Source: Andalucia godoyi (Eukaryota; Discoba; Jakobea; Jakobida; Andaluciidae). Taken from it: DNA of 64,000 bases. The notes under the pieces are model-generated. The model was not told where the DNA came from, did no database searches, and was given only the letters and a program-made list of their open reading frames with translations. Both the position numbers and the translations under genes were made by a program. How positions within the stretch are numbered: the stretch's first letter is position 1; each line of letters begins with the position of its first letter. This document shows positions 11,119 through 21,556 of the stretch, in pieces. The stretch spans positions 124,001 through 188,000 of the forward strand of contig VRVR01000027.1 in the NCBI GenBank assembly GCA_009859145.1, written 5' to 3'.

Positions 11119-12877
11119 ATGAAGCTGTCCTTCTCAACCTGGTGCCTAATATTGACGATTCTACATTGCGCTCATCTGGTTTCAAGTGCTGGTCTTACCT
11201 GGTCCATTCTTGCAAATTCAATACTGTCGCCGTCCCCTGCTCCCCGGCGTGACGCTGCCATTGGGCACTTGTCCGCTCTCAACAGTCTGATCCTGTTCGG
11301 TGGTCGCACTGGTGGTGGACAAGCGCTTCGTGATACATGGCTATTCAACCTTGCGTCTCTAACTTGGAACGAACTTTCTTCCAATTCTTCGATGCTGAGC
11401 GGCTCTCCAGACGCTCGATTTTCGATGGTCTACGGGGTGTCGGGCACTGGCGCGTTCTACATTTGCACTGGGCAGACAAACGTTAACGGACGAGTGTTTT
11501 CAGACACGTGGATATTTTCTCCAGCATCTTTGCAATGGTCGGCAGTTTCTGTGCATGGCGACGTTCCCCCCGCGAGATACGGCTCCGCGGGAGGGTTCTT
11601 CCGCTCTCCCAATCAATATTTGCTTTTCCTTACTCACGGGTTTGACAAGAATGTTCAGCGATTCAGTGACTCCTATATCTTGGACACGACGACACGGGAA
11701 TGGAGCAGAGTCGTGGAAGATCGGTCCAGCAATGCATACGATCCGCGGATGCCTCATGCACGATGTCTGCACTCCGGTGTTGCGATCGGGACCACTGAAT
11801 TTTTGATTTTCGGAGGCTGTCTGAACGGTCAAGGATCTGCTGCGGGCCCTTGTCCTTCGAATGATGTGTGGATATTTTCCTCGAGTCGGAGATCTTGGAA
11901 ACGAGGCGGACAGTATTCACAATCGCAGTTCGTTCCTACTCCAAGAGTGTATTCGTCCATGGTGTACTTCGCTCTGGCAGACACGGTTTTGGTCTATGGT
12001 GGTGACACCAATGCTGGAAATATGATCCGCGCAGCGGCGACACCCACCGATGAAGTTATACTGATTGATGCCAGCGACGGTAACGCTCCCTTTCGTCGAC
12101 GATCCGCCTCAAATCCGCCGCCTACCGTGCTTGTTGGCGCGTCGATGACAGTGGTGTATGTCTTTTCCCCATCCCGCTCTTCTATTTCCTTATCTCCTAT
12201 CCCCGCCGTCATGTGCAATCCTGCTACTAATCCTTTTCCCAAGCGACAGAACGATGAACAACTCCGAGTTCGCTGTATTATATGGACTGTCCGGGTCGCT
12301 GTGGCGCCTATCTCTCTCGGGATCATTGAGCGATTCCCCTGCACTATCCGGGAGTAATTCGTACATTTCTTTTGTGATTCTTCACGGTGTATTTGCATTC
12401 ATCGGCTGGGGAGTGCTGCTGCAAGCTGGTGCGTTGATTGCTCGATACGGAAAGCAGATGGTGGGAACGAAGCAGCCAGCGCTGTGGTTTCGGCTGCACC
12501 GAGGTCTGCAGATAACGGGGCTCACATTTGGGCTCGTAGCGTTTGTGCTCGGTGTCGTCTCGGCGTCTGGAGCAAAGCACTTTTCGTTTGCTCACGGAAT
12601 CATAGGACTTATTATCACGATTTTGGGTGTAACGCAACCATTGAATGCTCTGTTCCGACCGCATCCCGGGACTCCGAAGCGACTAGTTTGGAATTATCTG
12701 CATTGGGGAACTGGTCGTTTGGCCCTCATCTTGGCACTTGCCAATATTTCTCTTGGCTTGTTTCTTGCTGTGGCACCTGATCCTATTTGGATCGCATGGT
12801 TTTGCCTCGTTCTATTGCTCATCATCGGATACATCACGTTGGAAATTCGGAGAATTCGGTCTCTCAAACATCGTTAA
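11119..12877 (+). CDS. Kelch beta-propeller fused to a cytochrome b561 membrane domain
   Basis: ATG 11119 opens a signal peptide (MKLSFSTWCLILTILHCAHLVSSAG). Five Kelch-like repeats follow, seen in NSLILFGGRTGGGQALRDTW, GRVFSDTWIFSPASLQW, FSDSYILDTTTREWSRV, EFLIFGGCLNGQG...DVWIFSSSRRSW and ADTVLVYGGD. After a 94-nt intron (12156-12249) comes a cytochrome b561-type domain of about five helices. It carries the heme-ligand-type histidines in ISFVILHGVF, WFRLHRGLQ, SFAHGIIG and WNYLHWGTG. The spliced frame is 1665 nt, exactly 555 codons with stop. b561 proteins carry electrons across membranes, often to reduce ferric iron or monodehydroascorbate. Here the propeller would sit on the non-cytosolic side, perhaps as a binding or docking module (inference). 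The ordinary partner domain in this family is DOMON, not Kelch. Confidence 0.82.
12156..12249 (+). other. Spliceosomal intron (94 nt) in the Kelch-b561 gene
   Basis: Donor GTATGT, a TACTAAT branch-like site at 12225-12231 and acceptor ACAG at 12249. Splicing joins the Kelch frame in phase to the b561 frame and makes the total coding length a multiple of three. Confidence 0.85.
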
Positions 12878-13080
12878 TAAAAGTAGGAGTCTCCTGCGTC
12901 TGGTCCGATTTCTTTTTGGTGTCATGTCGAAGGATCGCTGGGAGCATTCGGAGCTGTAAATGCGCCCACGTGAGCTACTGAAATCGAACTCAAATTCGCT
13001 CAAAATCAATTTCGGCAGCAGCAATTGTTTTACATTTACAAATTCCAGAGATTTGCTGTTGGTGACCAAAAGCCAATAAC

Positions 13081-13290
13081 CATCATGTCTTCCGCACAAG
13101 CTACGGACTACATGACGCCACCCGCCTGTTATGAGAATGTTCTCAGAGTATGGGCAATCACCACAACATAAAGAACAAAACAACACAGGTCTTCGACGGC
13201 CAGCTTCCCCTCGCTGAGCACCTTGGCTCCGTACCCGAAGGTCCGAACACCAGGACAATCGACATGTAGGCAAGCCACTCTGCGCCACCT
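13081..13290 (-). pseudogene. Fragment of the ABC half-transporter gene
   Basis: This stretch is clearly related to 37983-38190, part of the transmembrane domain of the ABC transporter gene. The longest shared blocks are CATCATGTCTTCCGCAC at the left and the segment ending GCCACTCTGCGCCACCTTGGA at the right. Translated, EWLAYMSIVLVF and the FVLYVVVIAHT region correspond to EWLSYMSIVLVF and FVLYAVLIAHA. About 8 extra bases after LVF and stop codons disrupt the frame. Homology stops abruptly near 13290, so it is a truncated duplicate, not a gene. Confidence 0.75.
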
Positions 13291-13304
13291 TGGACTAGGA
13301 AATT

Positions 13305-13790
13305 TCAAAAATGGAGAGCCGAATTCGCCTTTTCCTCAGTCTTTGCAATCACGAAAGTCTCCCGAAGTGCCCTCGATTTCAGATAGAGGACTTTGGACAC
13401 GACGGAACCAAGGGAAGGTGCTGTTTGCATTACAGTGTGCCGAAAAGGAGGAAGCACAGCAGGAAGATCGTTGAATTGGATCTTTCGAAATGTTGGACAA
13501 CATTTCCCCCAAACCAAGCCAACAGATTCGGCTTTCATACGAGCATTTGTGGCTCCCTCGACAGAATATTCAGATTCTTGTGTGGATTCCTCCAATCTGC
13601 TTGCATTCGTCTTTGGATAAGCAAGCAGATGTGGGTTGACGTTTTTTGAAAATGTCAGGTGTGTCCGACGATTCGTCCCGGGGACAGCTGCTCCTTGGGA
13701 GGTGTTGTTTCCGAATGCTTCTGTCTGCATTCCAGCAGAATGTAAACTCAGTGACCATAGAGCTTGTGAAGCGGTCAAGGGATTCAACAA
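13305..13790 (-). CDS. Doubtful open frame, no recognised product
   Basis: A 161-residue open frame with no clear ATG at its 5' end, no domain and only weakly protein-like composition. It lies next to the ABC fragment and may be remnant or non-coding sequence. Listed so that the interval is accounted for. Confidence 0.2.
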   Translation of the reverse strand: MLNPLTASQALWSLSLHSAGMQTEAFGNNTSQGAAVPGTNRRTHLTFSKNVNPHLLAYPKTNASRLEESTQESEYSVEGATNARMKAESVGLVWGKCCPTFRKIQFNDLPAVLPPFRHTVMQTAPSLGSVVSKVLYLKSRALRETFVIAKTEEKANSALHF

Positions 13791-13861
13791 AACCTGTCCC
13801 CGCCGGTACCTCTTCCCTTCCTCTTTTCAGTTTATTTCTTTTTGATTACCATGTTACATTG

Positions 13862-14989
13862 ATGTCTGCATTACAAAATAGTTTACTGATGAACAGGGCT
13901 GTTTCATATCCACAGACGAACCATACGGATCCAAATGCACTCTCGAACTTGCTGAGCACAAATTGCTTGGTTCCCAGACTCCTTCCAAATCTCATTCTGG
14001 ACCATGACCTCTTCGAATTCGTGGACTTTTCTTCTGAAGAACTCGATGCTGTTTCTCCCCGGCATCGAGAATGCTGTCAACTTACGGATCTCTCCACGAA
14101 CTGTGCTGCAGATTCTCAGACATGCTCCATTTCTGATTGCTCCCCAATGGTTCCTTGTATGGAAGCAGACGCCCAACTGTGACAACTCTCTTCTCCAGTG
14201 ATCGCCTGTCAAGCGTACTCCGATTGTGCCCAAGACTGGGTCATCAGAGACTCGGCAGTCAGCAACGCTAGCATACACGTTCAGTCACGGTGTTCAAAGA
14301 CGAACTTTCGAAACTGGACAGAGCCTTCTGGACCCTCAGACTTTTACAGAAACGCTGTCTCCAACAGGAATCTTTCAAAAACGCCCGACATCGATTTTGC
14401 GGATTTGCAATGGTACAAGACCTCCGTGTATTCTCTTCTTGTGTCTGTGGCGTTTCCAACATTCGATTTATACACCACTGTATCTCAGGAGGCCGTGGCT
14501 TCTCTTGGCTCTTTGCGGTGCTCGCTGGAGCTGACAAACGTCGATGGCAAAGTGATGAATCACGCACTGCTTCGTGATGGAAAGTCGACAACAGGAAACA
14601 TTGTGTCAACTGCAGAGGAGCATTCCATCTTTCCAGCAAGTCTTCTGGAATACCGATTAATTCAAAAGGAAACAAAGCAGAATACAGGATTTGTGACTTA
14701 CCATGGCGTTGTGGGCCCGTTTCGCATTCTGTTGTATTCCACGTACTCAAAGGGAAAGTTGAGGCCAAATCGATTCAGGATGTCCGCCTTCGCAGACACG
14801 CATGCTCAAGACAGGCAACTGGAGACGTCCTCACCGAACTCGGAATCTGCAGACCTCCAATTCCTCTGTCAGATTTGGAGTCCCACTTTCTTCATCAAGA
14901 GCAAGAAGCCGATGCACACCGCAGCGAAACACAAGAGAATGGCACAAGGCGATTCTCACCATGGATTGTTTGGGCCAGCCGCAAAATAG
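13862..14989 (+). CDS. Hypothetical WYKTS-domain protein, interrupted by an in-frame TGA
   Basis: The start is ATG 13862 (MSALQNSLLMNRAV). The frame is open to a TGA at 14180-14182 and then, in the same frame, continues to 14989. The C-terminal part matches the gene at 517-1992: QWYKTSVYSLLV, GPFRILLYSTYS and SPTFFIKSKKPMH correspond to EWYKTSMYTMQL, GPFHLKRKE and SPVMSVKSKKRKH. The N-terminal part is Asn/Ser-rich and disordered-looking. The pair may be DNA- or RNA-binding regulators because of the basic KSKK patch, but that is inference. The TGA is either a nonsense mutation, a readthrough site, or a hint that only the downstream frame is expressed. No indel explains it, since the frame is the same on both sides. 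Confidence 0.5.
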
Positions 14990-15206
14990 AGACGAGAGCT
15001 GGAATCATAAGAGCGATTGTGTGAATGCTTGGGTCTTCACTTGGATCAATTTGGTATTATTACATACATAAATCTGCTTATTCTTCCAGTCCATTCATTT
15101 TGCGGTCCAACAACACCGGTTGGCTCATTCAGTGTTGTGTGGTAAGCCTGTATAGCTGTAGTCGAGTATTCGTCAAATTCGTTGGTAGAGTGTCACGAAT
15201 TATGAT

Positions 15207-16390
15207 TCATGAATGGGTTTCCTGCTCATTCGAGCAATAACAAAAAGCGATACCGTCGAAGATGAAGCGTCGCAACTCGGACAGACTTCCAAAAGGACAG
15301 CGAAATGCCGAACAGTCGATCATGGTACTGTCGGAGCAGCGGTAATCGGTAAGCAAACTCTCTCTCTTTATCATTTTCGGCGGCAGGCGATGAAGCAACG
15401 GTCTGCACAAGAGTCCCTCATTCTTGGTGAGACTCGTCTTCTCAGTCGAGAGATCTCCTGTACTGCTGCGCTTCAATAGCGAAACCACATCATTCACCGC
15501 ACTTGCAAATAGCTCGTCCACACTCCTCTCCAACTCGTGCGTTCCGATGCGAGTCAGAATCTCGCGACGAAATACGCGGATTCGAAACTGCGACACCTGG
15601 ATCCCAGAAGGCGCTACACCAGACTCCACGACCAAGTCCAAAGGCGAAATCAAAGTATCTGCAAGACTAAACGGTACAGTTTGCAGGGCAGCTTTCCTCA
15701 CGCGGTACAGAGCATTACTGTTCACATATTCCAAAGGGTGGTTCCGCGTCGCACAAAACAATGAAGAGCAATGGACATGTGCGGATATGCAAGCCGCAAG
15801 CCATGAAGGATGGTTCTTCTGCAATCCAAAGGGCGAATTCTCTTCGATCATTCTTCTCCTGACTCGCTTGACACCAAGATGATTTCGAGATGATGGCGTG
15901 TTATTATCATTCTCATCATCATCAATCTTCCTCTTCTTCTTGCGATCATGCTCTGCATGACCATCGTGCTCAGCCCAGTGCTCGTCGTCGTTATCGTCTG
16001 CATTGTCATGCACGATTCTTGACTTCGATCCCGAAGTCGAAGACGAATTCGAGTCTTCCCGACCTCTTTTTGCATCCACGAACTGCGCGCCTGACGATTG
16101 GAAAGCACAGTTGGTGGAGATCGAGATGGAAGGTATCCCAGAATGAATTTGCAGGATTCGTGAAGCGTGCTAATCGAAGATGACGAGAAAGCTCTAGAGT
16201 TCAGAACAACGTGGGAACAGGGACTGTTCAGAAGAGAGAAGAAATCATTGGTAGATGAAGTTCTAGGTGTTCTTTTTCTCGATGAAGAGCATTGGGAATG
16301 CTGAGACGACGGCGACTGCCGAGATCGCTGTTGGTCAGTTATGTCTTCTTCACACGCGGGGTACGGTCTCTGTAGATGACGCTGGTACAT
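15207..16390 (-). CDS. Hypothetical nuclear-type protein with acidic/basic linker (frameshifted)
   Basis: ATG 16390 opens a Ser/Gln/Arg-rich N-terminus. The frame changes near 16090-16100 at a GCGCGC stretch and then reads to 15207. The middle is strongly acidic with Asn and His (NADDNDDEHWAEHDGHAEHD) followed by a bipartite-type basic cluster (KKKRKIDDDE and GVKRVRRR), which suggests nuclear import. The last ~190 residues look folded: NHPSWLAACISAHVHC, RVRKAALQTVPFSLADTLISPLD, ELERSVDELFASAVNDVVSLL. I do not recognise the fold. Compare the hypothetical gene at 28692-29876, which has a similar layout but no convincing alignment. Confidence 0.45.
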
Positions 16391-16489
16391 GGGATACGAG
16401 GGATCCTGATAGGATGGGTGGCACCTTTGTTCTAAAAGGAAAGGATTTCAAAGCAAAGCAGTGCATCGTCAATCGCGGGTGCTTGTCAA

Positions 16490-17944
16490 TCAGCCAAGCA
16501 CACTGCAGCACACAACAGTGAGTGTGAATGCGACAACAGAAGTGACGGCAAGGATGCCAAAAACCGGATCAGTGGACTCCACATCCTGCCACGGAACATG
16601 AACATTCATACCGAATGCCGAGGTCACGATTTTCAACAGAGGCATTCCTGTTGCAACAATTCCCATTCGCTTCATCCAATTATTCGTCATTTGCGAACTT
16701 CGCGACACAGAAATCGACATTCGGGAGAGGTAGTTCGAATTGGCTTGGGTGAGCATTTCGCACGATCGCTCAATCTTGTGAAGGCAGGAATTAATGTGTT
16801 CGGACAAGCCCCGAAGGAGCAGTCTAGCACTGTCAGACGATTCCTTGCTAGACATCGAATAATCGTAATCGGACGTTTCGAGTGCATGAAGATTGATTGT
16901 CGATTCTAGATGTTCGTGAGATCGCGAATCGACCAAGTTGTCATCCTGCTGTGTGAGCCCAATCGCCGTCCACTTTGCTCTGGACAACTGCGAAACGATC
17001 TTTTGCTTTCCCGTCAACAGACGCCGCAGCACTACCAACTTCTTCCGTGAATTGTTGATTCGAAGAAGCAGATCAGATTGTTCCGATTCTGGCAATGCAA
17101 AAACCAGTTTTTCGATGCACTCGCATTCACACAATATTGCGTCAATCAGCGGAATGACCTCATCAACAAACACATCCAGGATGGAGAACAAGATATCAAA
17201 AGGTTTATCAAAACCTTTGAAACGAAATCGAATCAGTACAGTACACAGACCGGGAATCGGTTCCGCGTGAATTGTGACTACGATACGGTTCATCAGAATG
17301 AAGTGCACTGGAACACAGTGTTCCACATCATCGGCATCATGTTGCAACGGACGAACAAGAATCGACGAACATGCATCGTTTTCAATAGGAAACGTTTCAA
17401 ACTTTTCAGTCACATCAAAATCCAAGCAGTCTTCCATCGTGAGTTCACGCAAGGCCAGCAGACGACCGAGGAGTTGGAAATCAACACTATCAGTCGTCTG
17501 AACATCAATCCAGTGGCAAACTCTCGACGACCGATCACTTGCACAAGAAACAATCAACGCAGAGTGAGCTTCCACAAACCCTCGGCACGAATCATAAAAA
17601 AGAGGTTCTGAAGATGACGAAGAAAGATACATGACGTGCGAACCATCTGCCAGAAGTGTCTCAAAAGTGTGGTCATGATCAACTCCGCCGTTGTAGAAAA
17701 CAGATGCCAAAGACATGTGGCGATTCAATTTTGGAGAGTGTTTGCAGTCCTCAACCGTAGAGGAGCGAAAAGATGGAATCGCTGTATCCCCACCACGAAT
17801 TGCAGCAGCCGCCAGTTCCATTCTCGTCGTGTCCTCCTCATCAGCATTTCCTACAGGGAATGCTACGAATCGTTGCGGATTGTTTTCAGAGGGCTCCGAA
17901 GAATGTGCTTCCGCCCTGTCGGAAACTGGACAGCAGGAAGACAT
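16490..17944 (-). CDS. CorA-like Mg2+/divalent cation transporter, paralogue 1
   Basis: The start ATG 17944 (MSSCCPVSDR) is chosen because it aligns with the starts of the two paralogues at 43186-44679 and 47048-48541. The long N-terminal cytosolic domain contains CHWIDVQTTD and ELTMEDCLD, typical of the CorA alpha/beta domain, then a long helix. Two C-terminal transmembrane helices carry the family signature GMN (TSAFGMNV) between them. CorA proteins are pentameric channels for Mg2+ and related ions. This copy ends right after the second helix (VVCCSVLG) and lacks the ~20-residue polar tail (RTY...DRPG...PPV) of its paralogues. The gating role of that tail is unknown, so the copy may be functional or truncated. 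Confidence 0.85.
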   Translation of the reverse strand: MSSCCPVSDRAEAHSSEPSENNPQRFVAFPVGNADEEDTTRMELAAAAIRGGDTAIPSFRSSTVEDCKHSPKLNRHMSLASVFYNGGVDHDHTFETLLADGSHVMYLSSSSSEPLFYDSCRGFVEAHSALIVSCASDRSSRVCHWIDVQTTDSVDFQLLGRLLALRELTMEDCLDFDVTEKFETFPIENDACSSILVRPLQHDADDVEHCVPVHFILMNRIVVTIHAEPIPGLCTVLIRFRFKGFDKPFDILFSILDVFVDEVIPLIDAILCECECIEKLVFALPESEQSDLLLRINNSRKKLVVLRRLLTGKQKIVSQLSRAKWTAIGLTQQDDNLVDSRSHEHLESTINLHALETSDYDYSMSSKESSDSARLLLRGLSEHINSCLHKIERSCEMLTQANSNYLSRMSISVSRSSQMTNNWMKRMGIVATGMPLLKIVTSAFGMNVHVPWQDVESTDPVFGILAVTSVVAFTLTVVCCSVLG

Positions 17945-18891
17945 TTCGGACTGGCTGCTTCCCAAGAAGAAACTGGTGAAAAAAAGACAAACACGAAGCA
18001 GCACTGTGCTGGAAAAGCGAGTTCATGCCGATGAAGCTGAGAGGGTTTGAGGCCACAACGCTTGACCTGTTGAACCAGTGCTGTCCAAGCAGTCGGAACG
18101 GGCTTCTTCCCGATTTAATTGCGAATCTTCGTCAATCCAAATTTGTACATTGATTTACCCAAATGAGAATCAAATTGACCATACAGGGAGAAGTTCCACC
18201 TGCTACCCGACTTCCACTGCAATTTCGGGCGACCGCACAGATGTGCAAAACTGCCAAAAACGCTATCTGCGCGACAGTGGAAGACGGGGTTCTCGTGAAA
18301 ATACAGTATTCAATCAAATTCTCGAACGCAGTGTTCTCAAGGGAACACAACGTGCCAGATACTTGTGCTGTTCGACAAGTGTTGCCGATAGTTCAGTACC
18401 GGTACAAGCACGTGAGAAACGGTGGTGTTGGGAAGGCAGGCAATCCTCTCGGAGATTGCACCTGCGTGATGCTTGTTTGAAGTCTTGAGACGGGGCGATA
18501 TTCATGGCCAATCAGTCGTAATTCCTGTGTAGGCACAGACTCGGACTGCACCACGGCATCGAATACACGATTGACTGCGACGATCGGCAAAATAGGAAGG
18601 AAACCGTTTCATAAACGCCCTCGATCCGGCTGTGTACCCGTTTGGATGTGGGTGATTCCGGAATTGGGAACCCCGGATCACCGTAGGAGCTCCATCGGCA
18701 GAATTCGATTTGTCGCTTCTGCGACGGGCCTGGAAAAACCCAGTGTGGAATTGATCTGTGCAATGAAAAGCAGCAGCGCTGTCCATTTGTCAAGCACAAA
18801 ATTTCAAAGGTGGGATACGTCGCTCCTTCGTACGTTCTACGTGCTTTCCTGTGAATTTATAACAGCGGATTTGCTTCTTCTAAGAGTGATC
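17945..18891. other. Intergenic, one weak open frame
   Basis: This region separates the divergent CorA-1 and Myb genes. A 105-residue plus frame at 18163-18480 starts with ATG and has mildly protein-like composition (MRIKLTIQGEVPPATRLPL), but no domain. I would not call it a gene without transcript evidence. Confidence 0.35.
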
Positions 18892-20141
18892 ATGGACCCC
18901 CAGCATCAACCTTCGGTTTCCCCACCTACAAAGCAGAACCCTCAGGGAATTGCGAAATGGAACCCTATCTTGGTCCGGTTGTCCACTCCGTGTTCGGCAC
19001 AGCTGCAAATGCAACTATTTCAACCACAACACCAAAGCCTTTCACTCTCTGTCAGCAGAGCATGGACACTGTATGATTTTCAGCAAGATCTCCAACGGAG
19101 CACAAATTCTTGCACACCTGCCACAGTACCTTCCCGGCAGTATGTATTGGATTCTGGGACGACAACATCACAAGCGGACGCACCCTCGAGGGTCTTCCAA
19201 CCACATTTGAAACGCTGGACCGCGGAAGAAGACGCCAAGCTCCTAGAAGGCATTCGAATGTGTGGTGCGAATTCATGGAGTTGCATCAGCGATTTATTGG
19301 AACTTGCAGGCATCCGAACGCGTGCTTCCAACGATTCCGTCGGGTACTTGATCCAAAGTTGGTGCGAGACAAGCAGTGGACATTTGAAGAATATTTGAAG
19401 CTGACTGTCTTGTATCGAATGCATGGCACTCGCTGGACTTTGATCAGTGCACGTCTTCCTGGTCGTCATGATGATGCTGTTCGATCTCGCTGGCTGGCGA
19501 AATGCCAAAGAGCCACCGCCGCAATTCAAGCAGGTGCGCAGCATCAGTTGTTCGTCGATATAGAAAATCTGACAAATGAGACCTCTGATCACAGGTGGAT
19601 CGATCGATGCCTTTGTGAAGCCAAAGAACGACTTCTGGACGACCCATACCCTCCTGGACTCTTCTGCATTGTCCTATCATCATGCGGCTATTCTCATCCT
19701 GATATTCCCCATTCCCTTGTCGCAGAACTTGAAGCAATTTCTGCTGTGTCCAACGCGGCAGGCGCAACAGATTCACCTCCATTGAACACTAGAAAACGAA
19801 GAAGTTCACTCGAGCCCAACGTATTCAGCCATTCCAACGAAGATGTTCCACAGGTGGATGTGCAACCTCTCACGGCCAACTCCCATCCAGTTCCTGTTCT
19901 GTCGTCATCAGAACGTAGAAAACGAGGAGTTGGAAATATACCTATCAGGGTTGCATCCAGTGCAAATACTTCGACTTCGTTGGCTGGCAATCAGCAAGTA
20001 TCGAAGTTTGACGAATGTTGTCATGACAGACACCTTTCTTCTGGCATGTCCACTCCTACAACCCTTGGAATTTCATCCAATTCAAGAACTCCTTTATCTC
20101 CTATATTATTGGCTTCGTTACTTCATAATGCCAATCCATGA
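18892..20141 (+). CDS. Myb/SANT-type DNA-binding protein (one frameshift)
   Basis: ATG 18892 opens a Gln/Pro/Ser-rich N-terminus. Two Myb-like repeats follow: KRWTAEEDAKLLEGIRMCGANSWSCISDLL then, after one frame change, FQRFRRVLDP, and QWTFEEYLKLTVLYRMHGTRWTLISARLPGR...VRSRWLAKCQRA. The regularly spaced tryptophans and the RxRW-type recognition helix are as in SNAPc/Myb proteins. The change of frame at 19297-19300 (TTGG) needs one extra base and then gives the expected length between the repeats. The C-terminal half is Ser/Pro/Asn-rich with a KRRSS motif and is probably a disordered activation or regulatory region. A nuclear transcription or snRNA-promoter role is likely by family. Confidence 0.72.
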
Positions 20142-20677
20142 TCTAGTAATGTTGCATATACTGATCGAGGACTTTTCTGAGCAGTCCGAAGAGGTCCCCT
20201 GCCAATTTATTTCCAGAGGGATCAATCGCAAATTGCACAACTACTAATCATGTTGACATCACGGAGAGACTGGGAAAAACTTCCCACCTCTCACCGTGTT
20301 TCCATGCCAATTCCTATAAACAGAGGAAGAACAAGGAGATCTCCTCAACCCTTCCAACAAGCTACAGGTCGACGAAAACTTCGATCCCCATCGATTGTGC
20401 TGCTTCGAGAGTTCAGTATGTAAATTATCAGGAGATCGTTCAAATCGAAGTCTTCCCACAACCCATTCAAATGCAGCCTTGTCGCACAGCCTTTCCGCAA
20501 TTTTCTATGCGAGCGGGCTGCTCAGGAAACTTCACTCTCCAAGTCATGACGTTTTTCGCAAAGCAAGGACCATAGACAAATCTCAACAAGCGAAAACAGA
20601 GAATAGAAGAAGCCAGAGTTGTAACAAAGCATTTACGAAACGCAACCACGTTTTTCTCGAGGAATTCCCATTTAAAA
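20142..20677. other. Intergenic between convergent genes
   Basis: The 3' ends of the Myb gene (plus) and the secreted-protein gene (minus) face each other here. No open frame, repeat or RNA gene is apparent. Confidence 0.4.
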
Positions 20678-21242
20678 TCAGACAAAGCAGTAGGAGAAAA
20701 ATGCGATGCCGAATGAGATTAAGGAGAAAGATGAGGACAGGAGCGAGGATGCGCCATTCGTGCAAAACTTCCCTTTGCCCACAAACGCCACAGCACTTGC
20801 AAATGTAGAGTCCGCAGGTCGGAAGCCCGCAAACGTATTTTCATTGGGGGCGCAGTATCCGTTGGTGAACCCAATAAAGTACTCGTAGTTATTCACGATC
20901 GACCAGCAGTATCCGGACACTTCGCACGAAATGTTGCCGAACGTCACGCTTTGGAACGCGGTTGCACATGGGAAGGATACGGTGCCCGGGGCCGGGCTCG
21001 ACACTTTGAGCTCCTTGAAAATCTCGGACTGGTACTGCGTCCCCAAACAGGAGGAAGCAATCCTTGTGGAATTGCCACACCAACTCCCAGAGAGGGTCGC
21101 TGCAAAGGATGTAGCAGTGTTCGGGCATTTGTTCTGAGCAATCGCTGCTCCGACTTGGATGGGGGGCTAAGGTGAGGCTACTCAGTAGCAGAGCGAACAT
21201 CGCCAGCAGACCCGTTCTCGCAAGCCCAGCCTGTGCTCTCAT
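20678..21242 (-). CDS. Small secreted or GPI-anchored Cys-containing protein (frameshifted)
   Basis: ATG 21242 begins a hydrophobic signal peptide (TGLLAMFALLLSSLTLA). The frame changes at a run of six C (plus-strand G6 at 21161-21166). With five, it reads AAIAQNKCPNTATSFAATLSGSWCGNST and stays open to 20678. The mature part has spaced cysteines, N-glycosylation-type NCS/NST sites, and a C-terminal hydrophobic stretch (SSLLSSSFSLISFGIAFFSYCFV) like a GPI-attachment signal. About 185 residues in all. No catalytic motif; a surface or secreted protein is the only supported statement. Confidence 0.6.
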
Positions 21243-21556
21243 CTTTTTCTATCTATTTGCTTATTTTTTGAACACCCCTTTGAAAGTTGCTCAAGGAGGA
21301 GTTCAATATATGTAAACTCACAAACGACAACGAATATTCAAAAGTAGAATAAATACGCAGCGCACGAAAAAAGAAAAAGAACCCAGTTCAACGGTGTAAA
21401 GAAAACAGCAATCATGACACCTTGCTGGGAACGATCAACGTGTAGGAGCAAAGAGGATTTTACCGATCAACCCGATTTCGGTAGCGCACGGGCAGAACGT
21501 TGCTCCTATGTAACCTTAAGTGACGCGATTTGCTCACATGCAATTTTCATGAAGCA
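21243..21556. other. Divergent promoter region, no element recognised
   Basis: About 310 bp between the secreted-protein start (minus) and the helical-protein start (plus). Adenine-rich patches occur, but I see no convincing motif. Confidence 0.35.

Noticed and set aside
12812-13288. A 158-residue open frame on the minus strand overlapping the end of the b561 gene
   Set aside because: Part of it is the ABC transporter fragment read in the wrong frame, and the rest has no protein character.
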